Shown here: piece after piece, positions 17,491-28,839 of the stretch | Position numbering within the stretch: the first letter of the stretch is position 1 | Layout of the letters: each line of letters opens with the position of its first letter | Assembly: GCF_010500615.1 (NCBI RefSeq) | Contig: NZ_JAAGNX010000002.1 | Location: 672,990 to 736,989 of the forward strand | Source of the DNA: Oceanipulchritudo coccoides | GTDB taxonomy: Bacteria; Verrucomicrobiota; Verrucomicrobiia; Opitutales; Oceanipulchritudinaceae | DNA: 64,000 nt | Reading direction: 5' to 3' | The notes under the pieces: model-generated | Database searches by the model: none | Told to the model about the DNA's origin: nothing | What the model saw: only the letters and a program-made list of their open reading frames with translations | Position numbers and translations under genes: made by a program

Positions 17491-18257
17491 GTGCCGAGAA
17501 AAGGATCCGACTGGGTGTGAATATCGACCATGCTGCGACACTGCGGCAGGCACGGTACCGCGGCTATGAGCGTTTGCGCGGAGAGATGGTGGAACCCGAT
17601 CCGGTCGCCCTTGCGATCGAGGCGGAAAAAGCCGGGGCCGATGGAATCACGGTGCACCCACGGGAAGACGGACGCCACATCCAAAGAGGAGATGTCCTGC
17701 TTTTGAAGGAGGTCCTTCAGGTGCCGCTGAACATGGAGATGGCTTGCACCGATGAAATGTTTGAATTTGCCGTGGAGGTCTGTCCCCGGACGGTTTGTCT
17801 TGTCCCGGAGAAGCGTGAGGAAATTTCGACAGAGGGCGGTTTGGATGTACTGGCGCGGGAGGCATGGATCACAAAACATGTTGGGCTGCTCCTCGAGAAG
17901 GGAATCCGCACAAGCCTGTTCATCGATCCGGACACTGTCCAGATCGAGGCCGCAAAGCGAACTGGCGCGGACTATATTGAACTGCATTCGGGCTCATTCG
18001 CCAATGCCTATTACGGAGATGAAGGTGAAGCCGAGGCAAAGCGCCTTGAAGCGGGAGTTCTCATGGGGCATCAGCTCGGATTGATCGTCAATATGGGACA
18101 CGGAATTAATTACACGAATATTGAGCGCGTGCGGGGAATCCCCGGTATCCATGAAATGAATATTGGCCACAGTATTATCTCCCGCGCCCTATTTACAGGA
18201 ATCCGCGAAGCTGTGCGGGAAATGAAGCACCTCATGAACGAGGAAGATCTGGCATGA
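17487..18257 (+). CDS. pdxJ: Pyridoxine 5'-phosphate synthase
   Basis: 256 residues. It closes the ring of pyridoxine 5'-phosphate from 3-amino-2-oxopropyl phosphate and deoxyxylulose 5-phosphate in the DXP-dependent vitamin B6 route. Diagnostic motifs are GVNIDHAATLRQAR, ADGITVHPREDGRHI, TVCLVPEKREE and the phosphate-binding VNMGHGINY and EMNIGHSIISRA. The length is normal. It overlaps acpS by 4 bp (ATGA). The pdxJ-acpS pairing is conserved in many Gram-negative bacteria. Confidence 0.97.
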   Translation: MSAEKRIRLGVNIDHAATLRQARYRGYERLRGEMVEPDPVALAIEAEKAGADGITVHPREDGRHIQRGDVLLLKEVLQVPLNMEMACTDEMFEFAVEVCPRTVCLVPEKREEISTEGGLDVLAREAWITKHVGLLLEKGIRTSLFIDPDTVQIEAAKRTGADYIELHSGSFANAYYGDEGEAEAKRLEAGVLMGHQLGLIVNMGHGINYTNIERVRGIPGIHEMNIGHSIISRALFTGIREAVREMKHLMNEEDLA

Positions 18258-18661
18258 ACATTTCACTACCGGATGGCGGCATTGTCCGCAGTGTGGGCAC
18301 TGACCTGATTGAATGCACCCGCATACAGCGTGTCCTGGAACGGCAGAAGGAGCGTTTTCTGGAACGTGTCTACACGGAGGGCGAGCGCGACTACTGCATG
18401 AAGATGAAGAATCCGGTTCCACATCTCGCTGCCCGCTTTGCCGCCAAGGAGGCTGTCTCGAAATGCTTCACCACGGGCATTGGCGGGTCCATCGGTTGGA
18501 AATCCATCGAGGTCATCAAGGGCGAGCGTGAAGAACCGTATATCAAATTGGATGAGCAAGGACTTGCCTTGCTTTCCAAACTTGGCGGAAATGAAATTCT
18601 CATTTCCCTCTCCCATACGGAAAACTATGGACTGGCCGTCGCGGTCCTGGTTTCCGATTAA
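18254..18661 (+). CDS. acpS: Holo-[acyl-carrier-protein] synthase
   Basis: 135 residues. It transfers 4'-phosphopantetheine from CoA to the serine of acyl carrier proteins. The signature SVGTDLIECTRIQ (metal-binding Asp17) and the second block AARFAAKEAVSKCF (catalytic Glu) are both present, and ISLSHTENYGLAVAV ends the domain. Its partners in this window include the ACP domain fused to a dehydratase at 39.2-40.0 kb. It sits between pdxJ and nnr in one operon. Confidence 0.96.
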   Translation: MNISLPDGGIVRSVGTDLIECTRIQRVLERQKERFLERVYTEGERDYCMKMKNPVPHLAARFAAKEAVSKCFTTGIGGSIGWKSIEVIKGEREEPYIKLDEQGLALLSKLGGNEILISLSHTENYGLAVAVLVSD

Positions 18662-18678
18662 CAATTTCAAATCTTATC

Positions 18679-20235
18679 ATGAACCCACTTTACCCCCAGT
18701 TTTCCATCGAGGCGGCGCGCGCCTATGAATCCTCTGTATTGAAAGGCGATTCCAGCCGCACCGAAGCCGCCATGGAAAGTGCTGGAACGGCCATCGGGAT
18801 GGCCTTGCTTGAGGATTATCTGGAGCTCAATGAATGGTCTGAGTCAGCAAGTATCCTGATTCTTGGTGGAAAGGGACTGAACACGGGAGACGCCCTGGTT
18901 GCCTGTGAAGCCCTGCTCAATTACCTTCCAAGGATGCAGCTGAGTCTGGTTTCCACCGTGGAGGAGAGCGAAATGAAGCCGCTGGTCAGGGAGGTTCTTT
19001 CGCGGTTGAAGAGTTCTCTGGGCGAAGCCTTTCAAATTATTTCCGTTGCCGATTATCTTGCCGGCCCTTCTACCAGCTTCGATGTTGTGATCGATGGCAT
19101 TTATGGCCTCGGTTTTCACCCGCCCCTGAGCGAGGAAGTTGCATCCCTGCTCAGGCAAGTGAATGGACGGAGCGATGTGGGTCTTCGTCTATCGATTGAT
19201 CTGCCCAGTGGATTGACGGAAGGCAGCTCTGAGCCGGATACTTTTGTCGCGGATTTTACCTACATTCCCGGGGTTGCCAAAAAGCCTTGTTTTGAAAAGG
19301 AGAACGCAGGCCTTGTCGGACGGGTACGCTTCCTCGAGCTGGAGGTTTTTGCCGGGCAACCCGAACAGGATTGCACGGATTTTGTTTCTTCCCCCAACGC
19401 CCACAGGGCAATCAACCGCCTTCGCCCGTCGGCCAGCGACAAGCGAACCTATGGGCACGGATTGATCCTCGCGGGATCCGCCCATATGCCGGGAGCGGCA
19501 ATCATGGCCACCCAAGGAGCCCTGCACGCGGGGATCGGGCTTGCCACCGTGTTTACCCCGGGTCGATTTTATCATTATATCGCCGGATCGGTGCCGGAGG
19601 CTATGTGGTGTCCCGTCCCGCTGAAAGTGGACGGCACACTTGATCCTGATGCGGTTCGTATTATTTCCCAATCCACGGACAAGGCCACCTCGCTTCTCAT
19701 TGGTCCGGGTTTGCAGATGGACCGGTCGACGTCCTTTACAGTTTGCCGGATTGTGCGGGAAAATCCACTTCCACTGGTCCTGGATGCGTCGGCCCTGACG
19801 CAGGATGTGATGGCGGCCATTCTCGGGCGGTCGCTCGAGGCGGGTCCGGTCATCCTGACGCCGCATCCGGGCGAGTATGCCCGCATTCTCGGTCCCAAGG
19901 AGGACACCACCGATCCTGCCATCTTGATGTCATTCTGTCGCAAGTACCGCGTCATCCTTGTCCTCAAGGGCCATCCCACAACTATTTGCGACGGGCATAA
20001 GATAATTTCCGTTTGTACAGGCGGCCCGGTTCTCGCACGAGGTGGATCGGGAGACATCCTGGCTGGAATGCTGATGGCCCAGCTTGGTCAGAATCATGAA
20101 TCCCCGCTCGAGACTGTCATTTCGACAGTTACCTGGCATGGCGCAGCAGGGGATTCCTTGGCACGGCAACGCGGGAGTGTGGCCGTCACCACAACCGACC
20201 TCTTACCTCACCTTTCAGTCGCCCTGCGTTCTTAG
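18679..20235 (+). CDS. nnr: Bifunctional NAD(P)H-hydrate epimerase / ADP-dependent dehydratase
   Basis: 518 residues. It repairs hydrated NADH and NADPH: the N-terminal YjeF_N domain (about residues 1-225) epimerises, and the C-terminal carbohydrate-kinase-like domain (about 230-510) dehydrates with ADP. The dehydratase half is well conserved (YGHGLILAGSAHMPGAA, VILTPHPGEYARIL, GGSGDILAGML). The epimerase half is divergent: the usual GNNGGDG loop reads GKGLNTGDA, keeping the Asp but losing the double-Asn/Gly pattern. The gene follows acpS by 17 bp. Confidence 0.88.
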   Translation: MNPLYPQFSIEAARAYESSVLKGDSSRTEAAMESAGTAIGMALLEDYLELNEWSESASILILGGKGLNTGDALVACEALLNYLPRMQLSLVSTVEESEMKPLVREVLSRLKSSLGEAFQIISVADYLAGPSTSFDVVIDGIYGLGFHPPLSEEVASLLRQVNGRSDVGLRLSIDLPSGLTEGSSEPDTFVADFTYIPGVAKKPCFEKENAGLVGRVRFLELEVFAGQPEQDCTDFVSSPNAHRAINRLRPSASDKRTYGHGLILAGSAHMPGAAIMATQGALHAGIGLATVFTPGRFYHYIAGSVPEAMWCPVPLKVDGTLDPDAVRIISQSTDKATSLLIGPGLQMDRSTSFTVCRIVRENPLPLVLDASALTQDVMAAILGRSLEAGPVILTPHPGEYARILGPKEDTTDPAILMSFCRKYRVILVLKGHPTTICDGHKIISVCTGGPVLARGGSGDILAGMLMAQLGQNHESPLETVISTVTWHGAAGDSLARQRGSVAVTTTDLLPHLSVALRS

Positions 20236-20282
20236 GTAAAAACCAGACTTGATTTTAGCGCCGGATTAATAACGGTCGTTAA

Positions 20283-21407
20283 ATGATCCTTGAGCGACGA
20301 TTTGCGTTGATGGCATTGGCGGCCCTGCCGGGTCTTGGCCCGGTGAACATCCGCCGACTGGATAATGCGCTAGGGGGCAAGGTGGAGCACCTGCTGGAGA
20401 TGACAGAGGCCGAGCGGAGTGTGCTTTGTGCAAGGAACGTGGTGGATCAGCTGGGCGAGTGGCAAAAGTACTTCCATCCGGAACGGGTGGGGAATGAGCT
20501 AAAGCGCTTGAAGGCCGATTTCATCACCTCTGAGGAGTCAGACTACCCACGTCGCCTGGGGCCTTATTCGGACCGTCCAATCGGGTTATATCGTTGCCGG
20601 GAGGGAAGGACCTTTGGGGAGCGCTGTGTGGCAATTGTCGGGACACGCCAGCCGAGTGCATACGGGCGCAAGGTTGCCCGTGAATTTGCGGTGGAATTGA
20701 GCTGTGCGGGTTTCACGGTTGTGAGTGGCATGGCTGAAGGAATCGACACGGAGGCGCATCGTGCGGCTCTTGAATCAGGAGGGCGAACAGCAGCGGTGCT
20801 GGGTGGTGGATTGAACCGGTGCTACCCGTCAAGCAATCGTGAACTGATGGAAGAGATTGTCCAAAGTGCGGGCGTCTGGTCGGAATTTCCCCTTTGGCGG
20901 AGCGCGGACCGTCGAAGTTTTCCCCAACGCAACCGCATTGTCTCGGGTGTCAGCGAGGCGGTCCTGGTCGTCGAGTCGGGATTGAAAGGGGGAAGTCTGA
21001 TCACTGCGCGGATGGCTTCCGAACAAGGGAAGCCGGTCTACATCATTCCCGGCCGAATTGATGCCCCCGAATCTGCAGGATGTCACAGTTTGATTCGCGA
21101 CGGTGCACAGTTGGTCACAAGTGTGGAGGAAATTCTTGAGGATTTGAGTTACCTGCCCGAGGGACTGAAAAACCCGGGGTGGGGCCAGATTCCAGAGCTT
21201 CAGGGACGGAAGCCCAAACCGGAGCCACAACTTTCAGGCCTTGAGGCGTCTGTGTGGAAGGTTCTTGGAGACAAGTCCCATGCCCATGCGGATTCGCTGG
21301 CCAACGAGTTGGGCGTGTCGGTGAGCGAGATTTCCCGGACGGTCACGGAGATGGAAATTGCCGGCCATCTGGCCAGGCGGCTGGATGGCTGCTATGAGCG
21401 AAACTAG
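20283..21407 (+). CDS. dprA: DNA-processing protein DprA (Smf)
   Basis: 374 residues. DprA protects incoming single-stranded DNA and loads RecA during natural transformation. The Rossmann-like core shows CVAIVGTRQPSAYGR, VVSGMAEGIDTEAH, AVLGGGLNRCYPSSN, RNRIVSGVSEAVLVVE and KGGSLITARMA. A short N-terminal HhH-like region (LPGLGPVNIRRLD) and a C-terminal winged-helix-like domain (about 310-374) are present. The ATG at 20283 follows a TAA directly. No other competence gene is in the window. Confidence 0.95.
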   Translation: MILERRFALMALAALPGLGPVNIRRLDNALGGKVEHLLEMTEAERSVLCARNVVDQLGEWQKYFHPERVGNELKRLKADFITSEESDYPRRLGPYSDRPIGLYRCREGRTFGERCVAIVGTRQPSAYGRKVAREFAVELSCAGFTVVSGMAEGIDTEAHRAALESGGRTAAVLGGGLNRCYPSSNRELMEEIVQSAGVWSEFPLWRSADRRSFPQRNRIVSGVSEAVLVVESGLKGGSLITARMASEQGKPVYIIPGRIDAPESAGCHSLIRDGAQLVTSVEEILEDLSYLPEGLKNPGWGQIPELQGRKPKPEPQLSGLEASVWKVLGDKSHAHADSLANELGVSVSEISRTVTEMEIAGHLARRLDGCYERN

Positions 21408-21415
21408 GCGCCGGA

Positions 21416-23157
<1,742 letters not shown>

Positions 23158-23257
23158 GTCGGTTAAGGAAAGTCGTTAGGGTTGAGTGGTTAGCCAACTT
23201 AAAGTCCTAGTATGGAAGCTGCTGTCCTCCTTTGTAAAGGCCTGAATCTCAGCGCTA

Positions 23258-23286
23258 TTGACAGATTCTCTGTGGAATGGTGAAAC
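23258..23286 (+). promoter_or_regulatory. Possible sigma-70 promoter of efp
   Basis: A perfect -35 hexamer TTGACA (23258-23263) is followed after 17 bp by TGAAAC, a weak -10 (3 of 6). It ends 24 bp before the efp start, so the leader would be short. Only the -35 is convincing. Confidence 0.35.
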
Positions 23287-23310
23287 CATTGATCAATTCA
23301 ATTACCCATT

Positions 23311-23868
23311 ATGGCTTCACCAACTGATATTCGCAAAGGCAAGGTTATCCTCTACAATGGTGCTCCCCACCTTGTTCTCGATATGCTCCACCGCACCCAG
23401 GGCCGTCAGGCAGGCTTTGTCCAAGTCACCCTCCGCAACCTGAGTAGTGGCTCAAGCACGACGACAAAGCTTCGTTCCACGGATTCCGTGGAAATCCTCA
23501 TCACGGATACGCGCAAGATGGAGCTCAGCTATGTCGACCAGGAAGGCTGGCATTTCATGGATCCCGAGACCTTCGAGGACGTGGTCCTCGCGGAAAGCCT
23601 GCTCGAAGATGCCAAAGGCTTTCTTTCCGAGGGAAATGCGGTTGACGTGCTTCTTGTCAATGATGAGCCGGTCCAGATCCAATTGCCTGCTTCCGTTGAG
23701 CTGGAAGTGACGGAAGCACCGGATGCTGTCCGGGGAGACACCTCCGGGGCAGCGATGAAACCGGTCACCGTCTCAACCGGCCTCGTCATCCAGACACCGC
23801 TATTTGTCAAAACTGGCGACACGATCAAAGTTTCCACAGCGGACAAAGGTTACCTCGGCCGCGTCTGA
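23311..23868 (+). CDS. efp: Translation elongation factor P
   Basis: 185 residues in three beta-barrel domains. It relieves ribosome stalling at polyproline stretches. The C-terminal signature VRGDTSGAAMKPVTVSTGLVIQ region is well conserved. The tip of domain I, which reaches the peptidyl-transferase centre, reads TQGRQAGF, placing Arg32 where most bacteria have a Lys. Pseudomonas-type EF-P has Arg32 here and is rhamnosylated by EarP. No epmA, epmB, ymfI or earP gene is visible in the window. It is followed by lpxA after 14 bp. Confidence 0.95.
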   Translation: MASPTDIRKGKVILYNGAPHLVLDMLHRTQGRQAGFVQVTLRNLSSGSSTTTKLRSTDSVEILITDTRKMELSYVDQEGWHFMDPETFEDVVLAESLLEDAKGFLSEGNAVDVLLVNDEPVQIQLPASVELEVTEAPDAVRGDTSGAAMKPVTVSTGLVIQTPLFVKTGDTIKVSTADKGYLGRV

Positions 23869-23882
23869 GCGCGGATGCCCTG

Positions 23883-24662
23883 ATGTCAGCAACATCCATT
23901 CACCCCACGGCAGTCATCGAAGACGGAGCTGAACTGGCTCCGGATGTGATTGTGGGGGCGTTTGCTTACGTCGGGCCAATGGTGAAACTGGGTCCCGGGT
24001 GTCGCCTGCATCACCATGCGTCGGTCGAGGGAAATACGTTCATGGGCGAGCGTAATGAAGTCTTTCCATACGCCCTCATCGGCGGGCGTACCCAGGACAA
24101 GAAGTGGACCGGTGATGAGGCTCCTGTAATAATAGGTGACGATAATATCTTCCGCGAATATTGTAGTGTCCATCCCGCTACCTTTAAGGACAAGGCCACC
24201 GCTATCGGTTCACGAAACCTTTTCTGCGCCTACAGCCACATCGGGCATGAATGTCGGGTCGGGAATGACTGTATTTTCAGCAATAATGCCACGCTCGGTG
24301 GGCATGTATGTATCGGTGATCACGTCATCATTGGCGGCCTTACGGCGGTGCATCAGTTCTGCCAGGTGGGCGGCGGTGCCATGATCGGGGGCTGTTGCAA
24401 AGTCCTTCAGGATGTCTTGCCCCATGCCCTTGCGGAAGGCTACCCGGCCACGCACCGGACCATCAACAAGGTCGGGATGCAGCGTTGCGGGTTTGATGAG
24501 GAAGCAATCCAGATTGCTGCCCGTATCCATAAGCTGTTTTTCCGCAAAGGGCTCAACAAGGCCCAGGCCATCAAGGCCTTGGAGGCGGGTGAGTTGGGAA
24601 CGCATGCCCTTGTCGAGGAGGCGCTTGCCTTCGCCCGTCGCAGCGAGCGCGGGCTCGCTTGA
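23883..24662 (+). CDS. lpxA: UDP-N-acetylglucosamine O-acyltransferase
   Basis: 259 residues. It transfers a 3-hydroxyacyl chain from ACP to UDP-GlcNAc, the first step of lipid A synthesis. The left-handed beta-helix of hexapeptide repeats fills residues about 5-190, with the catalytic His in AYSHIGHECRVG, followed by the helical C-terminal domain (KVGMQRCGFDEEAIQ). Next to lpxC-fabZ and efp it forms a lipid A locus, though on the opposite strand from lpxC. The 14-bp gap from efp suggests co-transcription. Confidence 0.95.
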   Translation: MSATSIHPTAVIEDGAELAPDVIVGAFAYVGPMVKLGPGCRLHHHASVEGNTFMGERNEVFPYALIGGRTQDKKWTGDEAPVIIGDDNIFREYCSVHPATFKDKATAIGSRNLFCAYSHIGHECRVGNDCIFSNNATLGGHVCIGDHVIIGGLTAVHQFCQVGGGAMIGGCCKVLQDVLPHALAEGYPATHRTINKVGMQRCGFDEEAIQIAARIHKLFFRKGLNKAQAIKALEAGELGTHALVEEALAFARRSERGLA

Positions 24663-24663
24663 A

Positions 24664-25731
24664 TCAGATTGAGGAGAACCGGTACTCCGTGAAAGAAGTG
24701 AAGGTCTGCCCCTTCTTGAGGACGGTCGAGGGAAACTCCTCAAAATTCGGGGAATCCGGGAAATGTTGCGTTTCGAGGCAGAAGCCGGCGTGTTTCGGGT
24801 AGAAGAAGCCGTTTTTGCCAGCCAGCGAACCGTCAAGGGCATTTGCCGTGTAGAACTGGACACCCGGTTCAGAAGTATAGACTTCCATTTTACGACCGGA
24901 GGCTTCCTCAGTAACGGTGGCCACCGGATCGGAGAAATCACGGTTTTCCCGTAGAACAAAAGTGTGGTCAAACCCACCACATTTTTCCACCTGTGGATTG
25001 GGTGAGTCCAGGCGATGATCCAGGGATTCTGCTTCGCGAAAATCGAAAGGACCGTCATTAACCGATTCAAAGGCACCGGTTGGAGTGCTGGTGTCATCGG
25101 TGATGGGAAGGAATTTGTCTGCCTCAATCTGGACGAGGTGCTGGCGGATGCTCCCGGATTCCTGACCGGCGAGATTAAAGTAAGGATGCATCGTCAGATT
25201 GACGACTGTTGTGGCATCCGTTGTAGCGGTGAATTCATACCGCAGTCCATTTTCCGGAGTGAGGGAAATCTCCACCTTCAGGTCAAGATTGCCGGGATAC
25301 CCCATTTCGCCGTCGGGACTCGTGTACTCAAGCAGCAATACCTGTCCGTACTTGCCCTCCTTGACGCTTCCTTTGAAGAGTTTGTGGGAGAACCCTTCCG
25401 GGCCGCCGTGCAGGTGGCCATGTTCCTCATTCAAGGGAAGGGTGATGGTCTTGCGTCCGAGCTTGAATTTACCGTGGGCAATGCGGTTGGCGTAGCGGCC
25501 GACCAGTGCTCCAAAGTAATTCTGGTTATTCTCGACGTAATCCTCCACGGCATCGAGCCCAAGCGTGACATCATCTGGCATGCCGATACTGTCCGGGACC
25601 TCCAACTCGACCAGGATTCCCCCATAGTTCAGGAAAGTGGCCCGCAAGCCACTTTCGTTTTCCAGCGTGTAGGCACGGATGGCCTTGCGCTTCAGTTTTC
25701 CTATCGTTTCTTCGTGGATGATCTTGGTCAT
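24664..25731 (-). CDS. galM: Aldose 1-epimerase (mutarotase)
   Basis: 355 residues. It interconverts alpha and beta anomers of glucose or galactose. Family motifs seen are NYGGILVELEVPD, VGRYANRIAHGKF, LHGGPEGFSHKLF, TMHPYFNLAG (catalytic His) and FCLETQHFPDSPN with the catalytic Glu. It has no signal peptide. It converges on lpxA with a one-base gap. No galactose operon genes are near, so it is probably a housekeeping mutarotase. Confidence 0.93.
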   Translation of the reverse strand: MTKIIHEETIGKLKRKAIRAYTLENESGLRATFLNYGGILVELEVPDSIGMPDDVTLGLDAVEDYVENNQNYFGALVGRYANRIAHGKFKLGRKTITLPLNEEHGHLHGGPEGFSHKLFKGSVKEGKYGQVLLLEYTSPDGEMGYPGNLDLKVEISLTPENGLRYEFTATTDATTVVNLTMHPYFNLAGQESGSIRQHLVQIEADKFLPITDDTSTPTGAFESVNDGPFDFREAESLDHRLDSPNPQVEKCGGFDHTFVLRENRDFSDPVATVTEEASGRKMEVYTSEPGVQFYTANALDGSLAGKNGFFYPKHAGFCLETQHFPDSPNFEEFPSTVLKKGQTFTSFTEYRFSSI

Positions 25732-25759
25732 TGCTCGAACAGTTTACCCATCCCCAATA

Positions 25760-25774
25760 GCCCGTTAGGCGGGC
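25760..25774. other. Short GC hairpin between gspF and galM
   Basis: GCCCG and CGGGC flank a five-base loop. This lies about 29-43 bp upstream of the galM start, and downstream of the secretion operon on the same strand. No T-run follows on the minus strand, so it is not a clear terminator. It may be a leader hairpin of galM. Confidence 0.3.
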
Positions 25775-25865
25775 CTTACGGCATGGATGTTGCTACGCTA
25801 ATCGCAATTTCCTAATCTGCAAAGCAAAAAGCTAGCCCGGCGTCCTTCGGGGGCCAACAAATCGG

Positions 25866-27125
25866 CTACAGCTGGAGGGACTGTCCGACGCTGAGGACGC
25901 TAAATACAACGCTTATCGCGATAATAGCGACGAGGAGGATGGCACCCCCAAGGGCGACCGCGACGGTGGCCGTTGTGAGAATATTGAGGGATTTGGTCAG
26001 CTCTTCCCGGTAAACCTTGTTGATATCATTCAGGCTATTGACGATATTGCCGGTGTTTTCACCCACCGTGAGGATGTCCATGGCCAGATCCGGCATATAG
26101 TGGACCCGTTGGATCGCGGTCGCCATTGAGACACCTTCCTGGATTTGCTTCCGTGCCAGGGAAAACTTTCCTCGAAGGATGACATTGGCAATCGTCCGTT
26201 CCACAAGGCGGAGGGTTTCCGTTGTGTTGACCCCGCTCCCGAGCAGCGTCGACATGAGGTTGGTCGTTCCGTAAATATTGGAATACAGGTAAATGCGGCC
26301 GATAATGGGCGTGCGCAGGAGCCAGTAATCTGTTCTCCGGGCACCTGAGGCGGTGCGCCGCCATTGTCGCAGTCCGATGACAAGTGCGATGATTGTTGCG
26401 AGGACAAACGGTCCAAAGGTGATTGTTGCTTCCGAGCCACCAATGAGGATTTGTGTAATGAGAGGAAGGTCTCCTCCGAGCTGGTCGAGCATGTCCTGGA
26501 TCTTCGGGAGGAGAAACGTCAGAAGGATGATCACGACGCCAACCGCCGTCGAGAGAACGAAGGCGGGGTAGGTCAAATTACTGACCAGTTTTTTCCGGAC
26601 ATCACGGGATTCCTCAAGGTAGGCGACAATTCGCTCAAGGACGGCGATCAGGTTTCCGCTGGCTTCACCCGCTTCCACCAGATGGATGGTCGAGAGGGCA
26701 AAGACATTCGTGTGTGCCCGCATGGAGGAAGCAAGGGTTTGTCCCTCGCTGAGCCGTTTCCAGATCGCCTCGCAGAGGTCCTTCATCTGTGGATCGGACA
26801 GCCGGCGGCTGAGCAGGCTAACCGCATCTCCGAGCGACATGCCGGAGGATAGAAGGACCAGCAAGCGCTTGAGAAATTCAAGCGAGATAGAACTCTTGGA
26901 ACGCTTGACGGTGAGGAAGCGGGAGCGCTTACCGGAGTTTTTAAAAAAGTCGCTTGTCTCGATGCTTTCGTCGGTCGAAACCTTTTCTCCGAGTGATTCC
27001 ACCGAGACGGGGCGCAGGCCCTTTTGGGAGAGTTGCTGCAGAAGCCGCTTCCGGTCCGAGGACTCGGCTTCACCCGTGACTTGTCGTCCGGTTCCATCGA
27101 TGGCTTTGTATGAGAAACGAGGCAT
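25866..27125 (-). CDS. gspF: Type II secretion inner-membrane platform protein GspF
   Basis: 419 residues. It is the polytopic platform that couples the GspE motor to pseudopilus assembly. Two repeated T2SSF domains (about 90-215 and 295-415) are visible, with LLSSGMSLGDAVSLLS and LLGSGVNTTETLRLVE as the paired motifs. Three membrane helices lie at about 185-210, 235-260 and 385-410. The N-terminal PRFSYKAIDGTGRQVTGE segment is the classical GspF/PilC start. It is the last gene of the operon, 6 bp after gspE. PilC of type IV pili is the alternative, but no pilT/pilB is here. Confidence 0.9.
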   Translation of the reverse strand: MPRFSYKAIDGTGRQVTGEAESSDRKRLLQQLSQKGLRPVSVESLGEKVSTDESIETSDFFKNSGKRSRFLTVKRSKSSISLEFLKRLLVLLSSGMSLGDAVSLLSRRLSDPQMKDLCEAIWKRLSEGQTLASSMRAHTNVFALSTIHLVEAGEASGNLIAVLERIVAYLEESRDVRKKLVSNLTYPAFVLSTAVGVVIILLTFLLPKIQDMLDQLGGDLPLITQILIGGSEATITFGPFVLATIIALVIGLRQWRRTASGARRTDYWLLRTPIIGRIYLYSNIYGTTNLMSTLLGSGVNTTETLRLVERTIANVILRGKFSLARKQIQEGVSMATAIQRVHYMPDLAMDILTVGENTGNIVNSLNDINKVYREELTKSLNILTTATVAVALGGAILLVAIIAISVVFSVLSVGQSLQL

Positions 27126-27131
27126 ATCGGA

Positions 27132-28823
27132 TTACTCGGTGTCTTCCTCGCCCGTGCTGTAGCGCATGATCTCGTTGAGGGAGGTCCGTCCGAGGGCGAG
27201 CTGGTCCCAGCCGCTCATCTGGAGGGTTGTCATCCCGTGCTTGAGGGCCTCCTGCCGGATTTCACCGGCGGAGAGCTTTTGGACAATCAGTTCGTGGATT
27301 GTATCGTCCACACGCAATATCTCAAAGATGCCGACACGGCCCCGATAGCCAAGTCCCCGGCAAGCCTCACAGCCGATGGGCTCGAGGATCTTGGCGGCAA
27401 GCCGCTCCGGGGTAGGCTCGAGATTGAGGGCGTCGAGACATTCACGCAAATAGTGCTCCGTATAATTCCCCTGTTGTGCGCATTTCGCGCAGAGTCGCCG
27501 AACGAGCCGCTGGGCCAGAATCATTTCCACGGCTGAGGCGATGAGGAACGGCTCGATCTCCATGTCGATGAGGCGTGTCAGCGCGCCGGGGGCGTCATTC
27601 GTGTGGAGCGTACTGAGGACAAGGTGACCCGTCAGGGCTGCTCGGATGGCGATGTCCGCGGTTTCCGAATCCCGGACTTCCCCGACCATGATGACATCCG
27701 GATCCTGACGCAGGATATGCCGCAGCGCGCTGGCAAAGGTGAAGCCAATTTCGCTGTGTACCTGGGTCTGGTTAACCCCTTCAACCTCATATTCCACCGG
27801 ATCCTCGACTGTGATGATGCGCCGGCCGGGCGAATTAATCTGCCGGATAAAGGCCGTGAGTGAGGTGGACTTACCGGAACCTGTCGGACCGGTGACAAGG
27901 ATGATGCCGTAGGGCAGGTCAAGGACCCGCTTGATGCGGTTCTGGTCGTTCTTGAGCATGCCCAGCTCTTCCATCGAAAGGGGCTGGTTCTTCTGGTTGA
28001 GAAGACGCAATGAAACGCTCTCGCCATACATGGTCGGCATTGTGGAGATACGGATGTCCAGCTCGGTATTCTTGGCCTTGTAGACAATACGTCCATCCTG
28101 CGGGCGGCGCTTCTCGGAAATGTTGAGTTTCGCCATGATCTTGAGACGAGAGATGATCGCCCCCTGGTATCGGATCAAATTATCCGGCACGCGGATCGGG
28201 ACCAGTTCACCATCAATCCTGTAGCGAATTTGTAATGACTCCTTGAGGGGCTCAAAATGAATATCCGTTGCCCGGTCGTCAACAGCCTTGGCGATGACCT
28301 CGTTCACAAAGCGGATCAAGGCGGCGTTTTCATCTTCCTCGGCTTCTTCCAGTCGGCCGGAATCCTCGGTGGCGATATCCGATTCACTAAGTGAATCCGC
28401 ACCGACCCCGTAGCGTTGTGTAATGGTATCACTGATACGATTTGCCGGCCCCAGATGCCATTTGGGTTCCTTGCCGCTGACCGCAAGGATCCATTCAGTC
28501 ATTTCTTCCGAGGGGGGCCAGACCGTGACCAGTTCCAGGAAAAGAGGATCCTCATGTTCGCCCAGAAGCGGGAGGCATTGATATTCATGCATCACGCGGA
28601 GGGGAAGAATCTCCGCAGCATCATCCGGAACCTCAAAGTCTTCCAGGACGGCCAAGTCGCAATCCTTGGCCAGATCCACAAGGACCTCCATCTCGGATTT
28701 GCGCTTGAGCTGGGCAAGGAGGGGAATGCGGTTCTGGCGCGGTGCCTCCTCAAGCATTTGCCGTTGATCGGGTTCGAGAAATCCGAGGAAAGAGAGGGAA
28801 CTGTCGGTGCTTTGGGAGGACAT
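27132..28823 (-). CDS. gspE: Type II secretion ATPase GspE
   Basis: 563 residues. This hexameric cytoplasmic ATPase drives the pseudopilus. The N-terminal MshEN-like domain (about 10-150) precedes the motor domain with Walker [10 protein letters not shown], the Asp box TVEDPVEYE, Walker B with [12 protein letters not shown], and the His box [10 protein letters not shown] zinc-binding insertion has CAKC and CEAC. A TTG four codons upstream is in frame, and the ATG at 28823 is preferred. The zinc finger supports GspE/PilB over retraction ATPases. Confidence 0.93.
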   Translation of the reverse strand: MSSQSTDSSLSFLGFLEPDQRQMLEEAPRQNRIPLLAQLKRKSEMEVLVDLAKDCDLAVLEDFEVPDDAAEILPLRVMHEYQCLPLLGEHEDPLFLELVTVWPPSEEMTEWILAVSGKEPKWHLGPANRISDTITQRYGVGADSLSESDIATEDSGRLEEAEEDENAALIRFVNEVIAKAVDDRATDIHFEPLKESLQIRYRIDGELVPIRVPDNLIRYQGAIISRLKIMAKLNISEKRRPQDGRIVYKAKNTELDIRISTMPTMYGESVSLRLLNQKNQPLSMEELGMLKNDQNRIKRVLDLPYGIILVTGPTGSGKSTSLTAFIRQINSPGRRIITVEDPVEYEVEGVNQTQVHSEIGFTFASALRHILRQDPDVIMVGEVRDSETADIAIRAALTGHLVLSTLHTNDAPGALTRLIDMEIEPFLIASAVEMILAQRLVRRLCAKCAQQGNYTEHYLRECLDALNLEPTPERLAAKILEPIGCEACRGLGYRGRVGIFEILRVDDTIHELIVQKLSAGEIRQEALKHGMTTLQMSGWDQLALGRTSLNEIMRYSTGEEDTE

Positions 28824-28839
28824 GTTTAAAATCAATTTG

